64,000 bases of DNA from Sphingobacterium sp. CZ-2 (GCF_004526235.1 NZ_CP038159.1:372001-436000); one strand, 5' to 3'; shown: positions 19,061 through 29,082, counted from the stretch's first letter. Notes: generated from the sequence alone by a model not told the origin. A program made the numbers and translations.

Positions 19061-19816
19061 ATGTTGGCAAAGCGGATTATTCCCTGTTTAGATGTTAAAG
19101 ATGGACGCACGGTAAAAGGGGTCAATTTTGTTGACCTTCGAGATGCCGGTGATCCAGTTGAATTGGCTTGGCAATATTCACAGCAAGGAGCAGATGAACT
19201 GGTCTTCTTGGATATTACCGCTACACATGAACATCGTAAAACTACGGTAGACTTAGTGAAAGCAGTAGCTAGTCAGATCAATATTCCCTTTACCATTGGT
19301 GGTGGAATCAATGAATTAGCGGATGCGGATGTCCTGTTGAATGCGGGTGCAGACAAGATTTCCATCAATTCGGCTGCTGTTCGAAACCCAAAACTATTGG
19401 AAGAACTGGCCAATGCTTTTGGTGTTCAATTTGTTGTATTAGCGGTGGATACCCGCTTCGTGAATGGAAAGAACTATGTACACCTGAGAGGTGGCAGGGA
19501 TATAACAGATCTGGAGACCGAGCAATGGGTAAAAGAAGCAGAGGATAGGGGAGCTGGTGAGATTTTATTGACATCCATGGACCATGATGGTACCAAGAAT
19601 GGGTTTGATAATAACTTATTGAAAAAAATAAATGACAGTATCCACATTCCATTGATTGCGTCTGGCGGTGCAGGAAACCAACAGCATTTTGTCGATGTAT
19701 TCCAAGAAGCCGGAGTCGATGCAGCTTTGGCAGCTTCAGTATTTCATTATGGCGAAATATTGATTCCAGAATTAAAAAATACACTGCAGAACCAAGGGAT
19801 TCCTGTTCGGTTCTGA
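19061..19816 (+). CDS. hisF: imidazole glycerol phosphate synthase, cyclase subunit
   Basis: TIM-barrel cyclase partner of HisH that forms imidazole glycerol phosphate and AICAR from PRFAR and ammonia. The catalytic aspartates are Asp11 (CLDVKDGR) and a second in [16 protein letters not shown] and ASGGAG bind the phosphates. It is 251 residues, the normal size. It starts three bases after hisA. Confidence 0.97.
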   Translation: MLAKRIIPCLDVKDGRTVKGVNFVDLRDAGDPVELAWQYSQQGADELVFLDITATHEHRKTTVDLVKAVASQINIPFTIGGGINELADADVLLNAGADKISINSAAVRNPKLLEELANAFGVQFVVLAVDTRFVNGKNYVHLRGGRDITDLETEQWVKEAEDRGAGEILLTSMDHDGTKNGFDNNLLKKINDSIHIPLIASGGAGNQQHFVDVFQEAGVDAALAASVFHYGEILIPELKNTLQNQGIPVRF

Positions 19817-19830
19817 TATTAACTATCATC

Positions 19831-20418
19831 ATGAATATTGATTTTAAGAAAGGGGACGGTTTGGTTCCAGTGGTTATTCAAGATGCCCAGACATTAGAAG
19901 TGTTAATGTTGGGCTATATGAATGAGGAGGCTTGGAATAAAACCAATGAAGAGCAAAAGGTTACCTTTTTTTCCAGAAGTAAAAATAGGTTGTGGACAAA
20001 AGGAGAGGAGAGTGGGAATTTTTTGCAGGTAGTAAGTAGTCATATTGATTGTGACCAAGATACCGTATTGATCAAGGTGAACCCGGCTGGACCAACCTGC
20101 CATACAGGTTCCAGAAGTTGTTTCAATACCCCCTTCAACCAGAATTTCCTATTGGAATTGGAGCGCATCGTGCAACACCGCATCGATTTCCCTTCCGATG
20201 AATCCTACGTGAACAGATTAAGGAGCAGAGGGATTAATAAGATTGCTCAAAAGGTAGGAGAGGAAGCTGTGGAAACGGTTATTGCCGCACTTACCGAAAC
20301 CGATAATGACTTTATCAATGAGTCATCAGACCTTTTATTCCATTTGATTGTTCTATTAAAGGAAAAGGGAATGAGCTTAGAAACCATTGCCAAAAATTTA
20401 GAAGGAAGACATCAATAA
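19831..20418 (+). CDS. hisIE: bifunctional phosphoribosyl-AMP cyclohydrolase / phosphoribosyl-ATP pyrophosphatase
   Basis: Fused enzyme for the second and third steps of histidine biosynthesis. The N-terminal cyclohydrolase (about 1-100) carries the metal ligands in DCDQDT and a cysteine-rich GPTCHTGSRSC. The C-terminal pyrophosphohydrolase (about 105-195) has the MazG-like helices KVGEEAVETVIAAL and SSDLLFHLIVLL. It is the last recognisable his gene. It ends eight bases before the WD40 gene, which probably shares the transcript. Confidence 0.97.
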   Translation: MNIDFKKGDGLVPVVIQDAQTLEVLMLGYMNEEAWNKTNEEQKVTFFSRSKNRLWTKGEESGNFLQVVSSHIDCDQDTVLIKVNPAGPTCHTGSRSCFNTPFNQNFLLELERIVQHRIDFPSDESYVNRLRSRGINKIAQKVGEEAVETVIAALTETDNDFINESSDLLFHLIVLLKEKGMSLETIAKNLEGRHQ

Positions 20419-20425
20419 ACCAAAC

Positions 20426-21337
20426 ATGGCATCCACTTTGGAAATTACATTAGAATCTACGCTTACCGGACATCAAAATCCTGTCTTTGCCTTAGCCCAA
20501 CCTGAAAATTCCTCGGTATTATATACCGGTGGAAATGATAAAGGGGTAGTGGAATGGGATCTGCAGGAAATGAAGTTCAAAAGGATTCTTTGTAAGGTGG
20601 GTTCTTCTGTATACAAACTATTGGCCATTCCGGATTCTGACCTCTTGGCCATTGGATTGCGTTCTGGGCAACTCTTATTGGTGGATACCCAAAAGCAATC
20701 GCTTGTTGCCAATTGGAATACGGAATCGGGAGCCATATTTGATATCAAACTTATCCCCTCCAAAAGGGAACTGATCGCTATTGGAGAGGAAGGGTTTGCT
20801 TATGTTTGGAGTTTGGAAAGTTTAGAACTTTTATACCGTTTCAAGGTATCCGATACCACCGCGCGTGTCATCTGCCTTTCAGAAGACGGTAAATTATTGG
20901 CCTTTGGGGATAAATTGGGGATGGTCCATGTCCATGATGCCTATGATTTCCATAAATATATAAAAGAGCCAATCCATGAATTGCCGGTAACATCCTTACG
21001 ATTTATAAATGGGGAGCTAATTTCTGGAGGACGGGATGCAAAGATCAATCGCTTGGATCCAAAGACCTTGGAGAAAAAACAGAGCCTTGTGCCACATATG
21101 TTCACGGTTTATGGCATAGACAGCTCGGCTGATAATAATTTTTTGGTAACCGTAAGTAGGGATAAGACCATAAAAATATGGAGATCTGCAGATTGGGGTC
21201 TTTTAAAGAATATCTCTCGGGATAAAGGTGTAGAAAGCCATTACCTCAGCATCAATAATGTCCTTTGGCAAGAAAATCGGATTTTTACGGTAAGTGATGA
21301 TAAATCGATTAAGATATGGAAGGTGGAAACTCATTAA
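20426..21337 (+). CDS. WD40-repeat protein
   Basis: A 303-residue cytoplasmic protein (no signal peptide) built of WD40 repeats. Clear WD-type ends are KGVVEWDL, EGFAYVWSL, KTIKIWRSAD and KSIKIWKVE, giving one seven-bladed propeller. Such propellers are protein-binding platforms, and no enzymatic motif is visible. It follows hisIE by eight bases, so transcription with the his genes is likely, but a functional link to histidine synthesis is not shown. Its 3' end overlaps the convergent TspO-like gene by 29 bases. Confidence 0.8.
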   Translation: MASTLEITLESTLTGHQNPVFALAQPENSSVLYTGGNDKGVVEWDLQEMKFKRILCKVGSSVYKLLAIPDSDLLAIGLRSGQLLLVDTQKQSLVANWNTESGAIFDIKLIPSKRELIAIGEEGFAYVWSLESLELLYRFKVSDTTARVICLSEDGKLLAFGDKLGMVHVHDAYDFHKYIKEPIHELPVTSLRFINGELISGGRDAKINRLDPKTLEKKQSLVPHMFTVYGIDSSADNNFLVTVSRDKTIKIWRSADWGLLKNISRDKGVESHYLSINNVLWQENRIFTVSDDKSIKIWKVETH

Positions 21338-22142
21338 ACCCTTCTTGCAACTTTCTCCGCACATTACATAGATAGAACGAATACAAGGTAGCGAGAATGC
21401 ACGCGAATAACATGACATATAGATACGGTTTCATATCCGGATCAATGAAATGTGGCTGCTTGATGTTTTGGATAAGAATGCCAAAAATACCCCAAGCTAA
21501 AACAGCAGAAACCGCAGGGAGATAATGTGTTATGGTATAATAAATACCGTATGCCGTACATGCCAACAGCACAGCTACATTCAACCAGAACAATTCCGAA
21601 GAGGAGCTTACCAATTCAAATTTGGCTAAAATGATCACACTATTGAAGGCCATTAAAATAATCATCCAACCTGTATATACCCCAAAACCTAAACGGATAA
21701 AATAGCGAATGAAAGAATTCGAAACCAGTTTATGAATTTCTATCCGTTTATTGATCATTAAAATGGTAATCAAACATGCTGATGAACAAATTACAGAAAG
21801 GATAAAATGATTGTTCATTTTTAATACCATACTCAAACCACAGAATAATTGATTCAGGATAAGTAGATTACCTATTTTCTTGATCTTAAGAACTGTTCTT
21901 GGATTTTCAGCTTCATTTCTAGAAGCTATAAACATCAGTATCCCTACCAATATCATATTGGCCGAAAGAAATGACCATATTTTAAATGTAATAGGTGCTG
22001 GGGTTAGGTAAGTTGGATAGGAACTAATGGCCGTATTGATCGAATTTCCGAAGAAAAAACTGTTGTCCATCAAGATAATCCACGTGAAATTCAACGTGAC
22101 CATCATGAAATTCAGCAGAGCCAAAGATTTAGTTCCCGACAT
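21309..22142 (-). CDS. TspO/MBR-like polytopic membrane protein
   Basis: A 277-residue protein with about eight hydrophobic helices. The segment YPTYLTPAPITFKIWSF recalls the first-helix region of tryptophan-rich sensory proteins and their distant relatives (a YPTLFTPAGYTFSIWG-like pattern). However, the protein is about twice the length of classical TspO and has few tryptophans. Function is unknown. It is transcribed alone, toward the WD40 gene, and overlaps its 3' end. The family link is tentative; a generic membrane protein is the alternative. Confidence 0.5.
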   Translation of the reverse strand: MSGTKSLALLNFMMVTLNFTWIILMDNSFFFGNSINTAISSYPTYLTPAPITFKIWSFLSANMILVGILMFIASRNEAENPRTVLKIKKIGNLLILNQLFCGLSMVLKMNNHFILSVICSSACLITILMINKRIEIHKLVSNSFIRYFIRLGFGVYTGWMIILMAFNSVIILAKFELVSSSSELFWLNVAVLLACTAYGIYYTITHYLPAVSAVLAWGIFGILIQNIKQPHFIDPDMKPYLYVMLFACILATLYSFYLCNVRRKLQEGFNEFPPSIS

Positions 22143-22219
22143 GATAGATTAATAATTATAGTTGTGATTCAACACAAATATACGGGAATTGTTTTACTCT
22201 TTGTTAAAAGATTTACGTT

Positions 22220-22699
22220 TTAATAAGTATCTCCTAAAAAGGTTAAGATTTCAGCTAGGTATTTACTGTCAATTTCATCAAAATCAGCCAGTTCGTCGCT
22301 ATCCACATCGAGAATACCTATACATTTACCGTCCTTGAACAAAGGTACTACGATCTCCGATTTCGATAAAGAAGAGCAAGCGATATGCCCTGGGAATTCA
22401 TCCACATTCGGAACGATTACGGTTTCTTCCTTTGCCCAGGCTGTCCCACAAACTCCACGGTTATAAGCAATCCTCGTACAGGCTACGGGTCCCTGGAATG
22501 GGCCTAAAACCAATTCCTCGTTTTCAGCCAAATAAAATCCTACCCAGAAAAAATGGAACTGCTCTTTCAATGCCGCGCAGATATTTGCCATATTGGCCAC
22601 AAAATTGGTCTCTCCTGAAATCAATCCCTTGATCTGTGGAAGGAGGTTTTCATATTGCGTCTGTTTATCCCCTTGGATTATCTGTAAGTCTTCTGCCAT
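22220..22699 (-). CDS. free methionine-(R)-sulfoxide reductase (GAF domain)
   Basis: A single GAF domain of 159 residues of the fRMsr type, which reduces free methionine-R-sulfoxide using redox-active cysteines. The three conserved positions are present: Cys74 (GPVACTRI), Cys84 (RGVCGTAW) and Cys108 (HIACSS). The C-terminal IGVLDVDS-like strand (CIGILDVDSDE) is also there. It follows ruvA by five bases on the same strand. Confidence 0.9.
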   Translation of the reverse strand: MAEDLQIIQGDKQTQYENLLPQIKGLISGETNFVANMANICAALKEQFHFFWVGFYLAENEELVLGPFQGPVACTRIAYNRGVCGTAWAKEETVIVPNVDEFPGHIACSSLSKSEIVVPLFKDGKCIGILDVDSDELADFDEIDSKYLAEILTFLGDTY

Positions 22700-22704
22700 G
22701 TAAA

Positions 22705-23289
22705 TTATAATCTTTTTAATGCTGCTTTGATCAATTTTTCAACGGTCAAATCTGGCTCTGCGTTATGGATCGCCTGTAGCACTTTGTCGGCTTGCGGTTT
22801 TCCAAAACCCAACATCACCAATGCCGTCAATGCCTCTTTAATAGCTGAAGATTTGGTTACCGGCAGCGGAATCAAGGCATCTGGTCCTTGTTTCTTCAAT
22901 TTGTCCTGTAATTCCAAAATAACACGTTGTGCCGTTTTTGGCCCAATACCCTTAATCTTCTGGATAATATTGACCTGTCCGGCAACAATGGCTTGCTGGA
23001 TCTCTTCCGGAGTAATGGAAGATAGCATCATACGACCCGTATTTGGTCCTATACCTGAAACGGAGATCAGGTGTTCAAATAAATGCCTTTCGCCTTCTGT
23101 TGCAAAGCCGTATAAAGTCTGGGAGTCTTCTCTAACCTGAAAGGAAGTAAAGAGCTTACAGTCTTCCAAATCTTTGATCTGGCTAAAGGTCGTCAGGGAA
23201 ATATGCAGGTAATAGCCAATCCCACCTACGTCTATAACAACGTGGGTGGGCGCTTTTACTACTAATTTTCCTTTGATGTATTCGTACAT
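22705..23289 (-). CDS. ruvA: Holliday junction DNA-binding protein RuvA
   Basis: Tetrameric junction-binding subunit of the RuvAB branch-migration motor. It has an N-terminal OB-fold (about 1-63, YEYIKGKLVVK), two helix-hairpin-helix motifs in the middle (VSGIGPNTG and IKGIGPKTAQRVILEL) and a C-terminal UBA-like domain that contacts RuvB (about 145-194). Length is normal (194). It lies between maeB and the fRMsr gene; ruvB and ruvC are not adjacent. Confidence 0.97.
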   Translation of the reverse strand: MYEYIKGKLVVKAPTHVVIDVGGIGYYLHISLTTFSQIKDLEDCKLFTSFQVREDSQTLYGFATEGERHLFEHLISVSGIGPNTGRMMLSSITPEEIQQAIVAGQVNIIQKIKGIGPKTAQRVILELQDKLKKQGPDALIPLPVTKSSAIKEALTALVMLGFGKPQADKVLQAIHNAEPDLTVEKLIKAALKRL

Positions 23290-23298
23290 ACGGAAATG

Positions 23299-25581
23299 TT
23301 AGTTATTGTTGTTTTTTTCGTGCTCAATGGCATCCACCACCGCAATGGTAACCATGTTCACGATCTCACGAACGGAACTGTCTAATTGCAATACATGGAC
23401 AGGCTTGTTCATTCCCAATAGGATTGGTCCTACAGCTTCTGCATTTCCAACTTCCTGTAATAGCTTATAGGCAATATTACCGGATTCCAAATTAGGGAAT
23501 ACCAAGGTATTTGCTGCTTCGCCATTTAATGCAGAGAATGGGAAATTAGCGGACAACATTTCTGGGTTCAATGCAAAATTCGCTTGGATCTCACCATCAG
23601 CTACGATTTCAGGATGTTCTGCATGAAGGATCTTCACCGCTTGGCGAACTTTATCGGAAACCGTTCCTTCATTGGAACCAAAGTTGGAGTAGGATAACAT
23701 AGCAATACGTGGTTTGATATTGAATCGCTTAACAGCAGAATCCAATAATACCGTAATATCAGCCAACTCCTGTGGTGTTGGATCTTCATTAACGGTGGTA
23801 TCACCAAAGAATAAAGGTCCTTTATTGGTCATCATGATGTACATACCTGCAACACGGCTTCCTGGTTTGGCACCGATCACCTGCAATGCCGGACGAATCG
23901 TAGATGCGTAATTTCTGGTCAATCCAGAAATCAAGGTATCTGCCTCACCAAACTCAACCATGCTGGCAGCAAAATAGTTTCTATTGGTCATCAATTTTCG
24001 GGAATCCAATTTATTGATGCCACGACGTTGTCTTTTCTTGTAAAGATGCTCTGCATATTTTTCGAAACGTGGCGAGTCAATCTCCGCTTGCGGATCGATG
24101 ATCTCCGCCCCATCCAATTCAAAAGCATATTCTTTGATGATGTTTTGGATCTTCTCTTTGTTACCTAATAAAATAGGGAATGCAATACCTTCTTCTTTTA
24201 CGATCTGGGCAGCGCGAAGGGTTTTGGTGTTATCAGCCTCTGCGAATACCACACGTTTAGGGTTGGTTTTTGCTTTTGCAGATAAATTGCGGATGATGCG
24301 GTCTTCCTTACCCAAACGTTTATGAAGTTCTTCCCGGTAGGCATCCCAATCCTCAATGGTCTTACGGGCTACGCCAGAAGCAATAGCGGCCTTAGCAACC
24401 GCAATAGATACTTCCGTGATCAAACGTGGATCGGTTGGTTTTGGGATCACATAATCTTTACCAAAACGGATATTACTTTGGTTATAGGCAATGTTAACCT
24501 CTTCAGGTACATTTTGTTTCGCTAATTCGGCAATTGCGCGAACAGCAGCGATTTTCATGTCTTCATTAATGGCTGTAGCGCGTACATCCAATGCACCACG
24601 GAAAATATACGGGAATCCCAATACATTGTTCACCTGGTTAGGATAATCGGAACGTCCAGTACCCATGATGATATCATCACGTGTTTCAACCGCTAGATCG
24701 TAAGCAATTTCAGGATTTGGATTAGCCATCGCCAAAACAATCGGATTACTGTTCATGGTCAATAACATCTCCTTGGTCAATACATCCGCTTTGGATAAAC
24801 CAATGAAAACATCCGAACCTGCCACGGCATCTTCCAAGGAATGAATGTCACGGTCGGTTGCCCATTCTGCTTTTGTTGCATCTAAGTTGTCACGGTCGTT
24901 ACGGATAACCCCTTTACTATCTAACATCACGATGTTCTCTTTTCTTGCACCAACCGCAACATACATGGCTGTACAAGAAATAGCAGCAGCACCTGCACCG
25001 TTCACTACGATTTTCACATCAGCAATATCCTTACCTTGCAATTCGCAGGCGTTGATCAAGGCTGCACCAGAAATAATCGCTGTACCATGTTGGTCATCGT
25101 GCATCACCGGAATGTTCATCTCTGCCTTTAAGCGTCTTTCAATCTCAAAACACTCTGGCGCTTTGATATCCTCCAAGTTGATCCCCCCGAATGTAGGTTC
25201 CAATGCTTTTACGATGTTTACAAATTCATCAACATTCTTGGTGTCCAATTCAATATCAAACACATCGATATCCGCGAAGATCTTAAATAATAGACCTTTA
25301 CCTTCCATCACTGGTTTTCCGGCCTGCGCACCGATATCTCCTAAACCTAGTACGGCAGTACCATTACTGATAACCGCTACTAAGTTTCCTTTTGCAGTAT
25401 ATTTATATGCATCCTCGCTGTTTTCTGCAATCGCCAAACAAGGCTCTGCTACACCAGGAGAATAGGCTAATGTTAAATCTCTTTGGGTACTGTGTGGTTT
25501 TGTTGGTACAACGGCAATTTTACCTGGACGCCCCATAGAATGGTAGGTTAAAGCGTCTTTCTTTCTGTTGATGTTACTCAT
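23299..25581 (-). CDS. maeB: NADP-dependent malic enzyme with phosphotransacetylase-like domain
   Basis: Oxidative decarboxylation of malate to pyruvate with NADPH formation. Residues about 1-425 are the malic enzyme, with TLAYSPGVAEPC, the metal site ICP-type region around HDDQHGTAI and the nucleotide loop VVNGAGAAAISC. Residues about 430-760 are the phosphotransacetylase-like domain found in MaeB-type enzymes, where it is usually regulatory (acetyl-CoA sensing) rather than catalytic. The total of 760 residues fits that class. It is followed ten bases later by ruvA. Confidence 0.95.
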   Translation of the reverse strand: MSNINRKKDALTYHSMGRPGKIAVVPTKPHSTQRDLTLAYSPGVAEPCLAIAENSEDAYKYTAKGNLVAVISNGTAVLGLGDIGAQAGKPVMEGKGLLFKIFADIDVFDIELDTKNVDEFVNIVKALEPTFGGINLEDIKAPECFEIERRLKAEMNIPVMHDDQHGTAIISGAALINACELQGKDIADVKIVVNGAGAAAISCTAMYVAVGARKENIVMLDSKGVIRNDRDNLDATKAEWATDRDIHSLEDAVAGSDVFIGLSKADVLTKEMLLTMNSNPIVLAMANPNPEIAYDLAVETRDDIIMGTGRSDYPNQVNNVLGFPYIFRGALDVRATAINEDMKIAAVRAIAELAKQNVPEEVNIAYNQSNIRFGKDYVIPKPTDPRLITEVSIAVAKAAIASGVARKTIEDWDAYREELHKRLGKEDRIIRNLSAKAKTNPKRVVFAEADNTKTLRAAQIVKEEGIAFPILLGNKEKIQNIIKEYAFELDGAEIIDPQAEIDSPRFEKYAEHLYKKRQRRGINKLDSRKLMTNRNYFAASMVEFGEADTLISGLTRNYASTIRPALQVIGAKPGSRVAGMYIMMTNKGPLFFGDTTVNEDPTPQELADITVLLDSAVKRFNIKPRIAMLSYSNFGSNEGTVSDKVRQAVKILHAEHPEIVADGEIQANFALNPEMLSANFPFSALNGEAANTLVFPNLESGNIAYKLLQEVGNAEAVGPILLGMNKPVHVLQLDSSVREIVNMVTIAVVDAIEHEKNNNN

Positions 25582-25628
25582 TACAATTTTAGTTTATACT
25601 TATATGTGTCGATTATTGCCTGAATAAT

Positions 25629-27059
25629 CTATTTTAATGCATCTAATAATTTAAACATGGCCTGTCTCATCGAGGAGGCTGATCCTTGGTAATTATTTAC
25701 CAATAAGGAAAAGGTATATTCTTGGCCATCGGCAGCTTTTTGATAGCCGGTATAGCCCAATACACCTCCTATAGTTCCGCTTTTCATGGATGTCCCATTC
25801 ACATTGGGCAAAGATTTTAGAAAATCGGCATACCAGGTTCTTCCCTTTGCATATTGCATGATTCTGGCCATTGCTTGGGTCGTAACCCGGTTCTGTGGCG
25901 ATAATCCCGAACCATCAAAGGTATTGATTTCACTCGGTGAAATCTTTAATTTATTTTGCCAGAACTTAGCGACCAGATTGGCTGCTTCGCTGGTATTGGT
26001 TTTGTTGGCGGAAATGCCTCCAATGACCTTCAATAGACTTTCTCCATAAAGGTTGATACTCTTTTGGTTGAACCAATGTACAATCTCCATCAACTTCGGA
26101 GAATGGTGGGTATGGATCAGCTTTTTATTCCCGCTGATCAGGTATTGTGGGTCTCTATTTTTTAAACCTTGAAAGGTGATGATGGTATCCAACACTGCAA
26201 TGGAATCTTGGGCAAGGACTTCAGAAAGATCGTACGCAAGATACAGGGCAGGGTCTGGAACGGATATCTCAATGGTTTTCTTTAGGTCACTTCCGTAGGT
26301 CCCTCTTAAATAGATCGTATTGGAATAGGGAGCAGAATAGGCATATACATTATCTCCCGAACCCACATTTCCAGTGCTTACCTGATTGATCATCTGGAAA
26401 AATGGAGGTGTTTTTACAGGTTGAAGAGCTGCCGGTTGGCCAGGTCTAGATGGACTGAAATTGATGCCCAATTTGTTTTCCTTCCAATTCAGGCCTGATA
26501 CACCTGCTCCATAGTAATTGCCGATATCGGTCCACATCCAAGTGCCCGGTACATCATATCCATTATAAAGTTGGTCATTGGCAATAATACTTCCTGCTAT
26601 TTGTTTGATTCCCAGTTTAAGAATGGCCTCTTTCCATTTGGAAAGGATAGTAGCCGCTTTAGTCTGTTCGTAGCGATCACTACCCAAAGTAGGATCTCCA
26701 GAGCCTTCAATAATGATGTCTCCATTCAATACACCCAAGGAGTCGACATCTCCAGTAACATAGAGTTTTGTCGGAAAGGTATAGTCCGCGCCCAATAGTT
26801 CGAGGGCGGTTATGGAGGTGATGACCTTGAGGGTGGATGCTGTTGGCATTCCGATTTTGTTGTTGCCATCAAAAACCACTTCGCCGGTTTTCGCGTTGAT
26901 GACCGTTAAAGAAGCCAAGCCACTTTGAAGGGCAGGGCTTTTTTGGAAAGTCTGAAAGGCAGATTGGATTTTTGGTTTAATCCCTTGGCCCAACACCGGA
27001 GCTGTACCCAGCACAGTGACCAATGTCAGCATCGAAAAAAATGAAAAAAATCTTCTCAT
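25629..27059 (-). CDS. dacB: D-alanyl-D-alanine carboxypeptidase/endopeptidase (PBP4 type)
   Basis: Periplasmic low-molecular-weight penicillin-binding protein of the peptidase S13 family, which trims or cleaves peptidoglycan cross-links. A signal peptide follows the ATG at 27059 (PVLGQ). An in-frame ATG at 27098 would add a charged stub and is not preferred. The active-site SxxK lies in ASTLK, a SxN-like element in SGLSPQN, and the KTG box is KSGT. The insert between SxxK and SxN is long, as in PBP4. It is a single gene upstream of maeB. Confidence 0.93.
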   Translation of the reverse strand: MRRFFSFFSMLTLVTVLGTAPVLGQGIKPKIQSAFQTFQKSPALQSGLASLTVINAKTGEVVFDGNNKIGMPTASTLKVITSITALELLGADYTFPTKLYVTGDVDSLGVLNGDIIIEGSGDPTLGSDRYEQTKAATILSKWKEAILKLGIKQIAGSIIANDQLYNGYDVPGTWMWTDIGNYYGAGVSGLNWKENKLGINFSPSRPGQPAALQPVKTPPFFQMINQVSTGNVGSGDNVYAYSAPYSNTIYLRGTYGSDLKKTIEISVPDPALYLAYDLSEVLAQDSIAVLDTIITFQGLKNRDPQYLISGNKKLIHTHHSPKLMEIVHWFNQKSINLYGESLLKVIGGISANKTNTSEAANLVAKFWQNKLKISPSEINTFDGSGLSPQNRVTTQAMARIMQYAKGRTWYADFLKSLPNVNGTSMKSGTIGGVLGYTGYQKAADGQEYTFSLLVNNYQGSASSMRQAMFKLLDALK

Positions 27060-27187
27060 AGCTAGCAAATATCGTAATCTACTAAACAAGTAGTGCATTA
27101 AAAGTGTAAAATTTCAAATCTATGATTAAGGTAATGTATTAATTAAGAGAGTTTTTATAACTTGCGTGGAATATTAAAAATTACATA

Positions 27188-28963
27188 ATGAATCACATCG
27201 AAAAATTAGCTTCCATCCGGGAGCAGATGAAAGAAAAAGGTGTAGATGCCTATATTATCCCATCATCTGACCCACATATCAGTGAGTATCTCCCAGACCG
27301 ATATAAATGTATTGCTTGGACATCCGGATTTACCGGTTCGGCAGGAACATTGGTGATCACCGCAGATTTTGCAGGTCTTTGGACAGATTCACGCTATTTT
27401 GTTCAGGCTGGAGAGCAGTTGGAAGGGACAGGATTTGAATTGGTGAAACTTCAGGTACAGGGAAAACCAGAATATGCTACTTGGCTTGCAAAACAATTAA
27501 AAGAAGGCGATACTGTTGCTTTTGATGGTAACCTGGCTGCCGTGGCGGTCGCTCAGGCTGTTCAACAGGAATTACAACCCCTAGGAATCCATGTAAATGG
27601 ACATTTAGATCTGTTGGATCCAATCTGGGAGAATAGACCAGCATTGCCTTTGGAAAAAGCCTATTTGTTGGATGAAAAAACAACAGGTCAATCGACGGCT
27701 TCAAAAATCGAGGCCGTTAAAGCTAAATTGAAAGATAAACGTGTAGATAACCATTTGGTTTCATCCTTGGATGACCTTGCTTGGTTATTGAACATCCGTG
27801 GTAATGATGTGCATTGTAATCCGGTGGTATTGGGCTTCTTCCTGATCCAAGCGGATAAAAACACCCTTTTCATTGCTGATGGAAAACTTTCGAATGAAGA
27901 GGTAGCATCATTGAATGCTTCGGGGGTACAAGTAGAGGATTATGAAAAGGCATTTGATGCGGTGAAGTCTATTTCCAACGGTAGAATTTTGTTGGATACC
28001 AAACGCACATGTTTTGCGTTTTATGATGCTGTTGCTGATGGGGTTGAAATTGTAGAGGAGACCAATCCATCCACTAACCTGAAAACGGTTAAGAATGGGG
28101 TAGAGATCGAACATACACGCAATGCCATGGTGAAAGATGGTGTTGCTCTGACCAAATTCTTTAAGTGGTTGGAAGAGGAAGTCGGCAAAGGTGAATTGAC
28201 CGAGATTTCCATTGCTGAGAAATTGCAAGGATTTCGCGCGGAAAATGATGGTTTTGTGGATATTTCCTTTGATACCATTGCCGGTTATCTGGAGCACGGT
28301 GCTTTGCCACATTATAAAGCGACCGAAGAAAGCAATGCTACACTAAAACCAGAAGGACTATTATTGGTGGATTCCGGAGGTCAATATAAGGATGGAACAA
28401 CGGATATTACGCGTGTTGTTTCTCTTGGAAACATTAAAGCAGAGGAGAAAACAGATTATACCTTGGTGCTGAAAGGAACTATTGAAGGTTCTCAGGCAAT
28501 CTTTCCAAAAGGTACAAGGGGATATTCGATTGATGCGATCACAAGACGTCCGATTTGGGAGCAGTTGCGTAATTATGGACATGGGACAGGTCATGGGGTA
28601 GGTTTCTTTTTGAATGTGCATGAAGGTCCACAGGTGTTCAATATGGCTGCGATTGATATCCTGATTGAAGAGGGCATGATTACCTCTATTGAACCGGGAT
28701 TATATCGTGAAGGTCAATATGGTATTCGTATTGAGAATTTGGTGTTGTCGAAAGCGGTGGAAAGCAATTATTTTGGAGATTTCATGGATTTTGAGACCTT
28801 GACGATCTGTTATATTGCTACGGATTTAGTGGATAAAACTTTATTGGATGAAAAGCATATTGATTGGTTGAATAGGTACAATGCTTGGGTATTTGAGAAA
28901 TTAAGCCCGAAATTGGATGAAGAACACGCTGCTTGGTTGAAGGAGAAAACGTTAGCTATTTAA
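27188..28963 (+). CDS. pepP: aminopeptidase P family protein (Xaa-Pro aminopeptidase)
   Basis: Metallopeptidase of the M24B family that removes an N-terminal residue preceding proline. It is 591 residues, the long three-domain form: two creatinase N-like domains (about 1-310), then the pita-bread catalytic domain. Metal ligands are in VDSGGQYKDGTTDITR (two Asp), GTGHGVG (His), SIEPG (Glu) and RIENL (Glu). No signal peptide, so cytoplasmic. Downstream are a run of AT-rich tandem repeats and a strong terminator (29032-29071). Confidence 0.95.
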   Translation: MNHIEKLASIREQMKEKGVDAYIIPSSDPHISEYLPDRYKCIAWTSGFTGSAGTLVITADFAGLWTDSRYFVQAGEQLEGTGFELVKLQVQGKPEYATWLAKQLKEGDTVAFDGNLAAVAVAQAVQQELQPLGIHVNGHLDLLDPIWENRPALPLEKAYLLDEKTTGQSTASKIEAVKAKLKDKRVDNHLVSSLDDLAWLLNIRGNDVHCNPVVLGFFLIQADKNTLFIADGKLSNEEVASLNASGVQVEDYEKAFDAVKSISNGRILLDTKRTCFAFYDAVADGVEIVEETNPSTNLKTVKNGVEIEHTRNAMVKDGVALTKFFKWLEEEVGKGELTEISIAEKLQGFRAENDGFVDISFDTIAGYLEHGALPHYKATEESNATLKPEGLLLVDSGGQYKDGTTDITRVVSLGNIKAEEKTDYTLVLKGTIEGSQAIFPKGTRGYSIDAITRRPIWEQLRNYGHGTGHGVGFFLNVHEGPQVFNMAAIDILIEEGMITSIEPGLYREGQYGIRIENLVLSKAVESNYFGDFMDFETLTICYIATDLVDKTLLDEKHIDWLNRYNAWVFEKLSPKLDEEHAAWLKEKTLAI

Positions 28964-29006
28964 TTTTTGAGTATCTAATTTTTGAGTATTTAGTAGTGAG
29001 TATTTA
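28963..29006 (+). repeat. short AT-rich tandem repeat behind pepP
   Basis: Three imperfect copies of a 14-15-base unit (ATTTTTGAGTATCTA, ATTTTTGAGTATTTA, then GTAGTGAGTATTTA) begin at the last base of the pepP stop codon and are followed by a looser copy. Such TGAGTATTTAG runs look like simple replication-slippage products; no function is proposed. Confidence 0.6.
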
Positions 29007-29031
29007 GAATTTAGATACTGCAAGCGAATAG

Positions 29032-29071
29032 AACAGGCTGAATCATGATAAATGGTTCAGCCTGTTTTTTT
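29032..29071 (+). terminator. intrinsic terminator downstream of pepP
   Basis: An 11-base perfect stem (AACAGGCTGAA paired with TTCAGCCTGTT) with a 13-base loop, followed directly by a run of T residues. It is correctly placed to end the pepP transcript before the repeat and IS110 region. Confidence 0.85.
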
Positions 29072-29082
29072 GTCAACCATCC

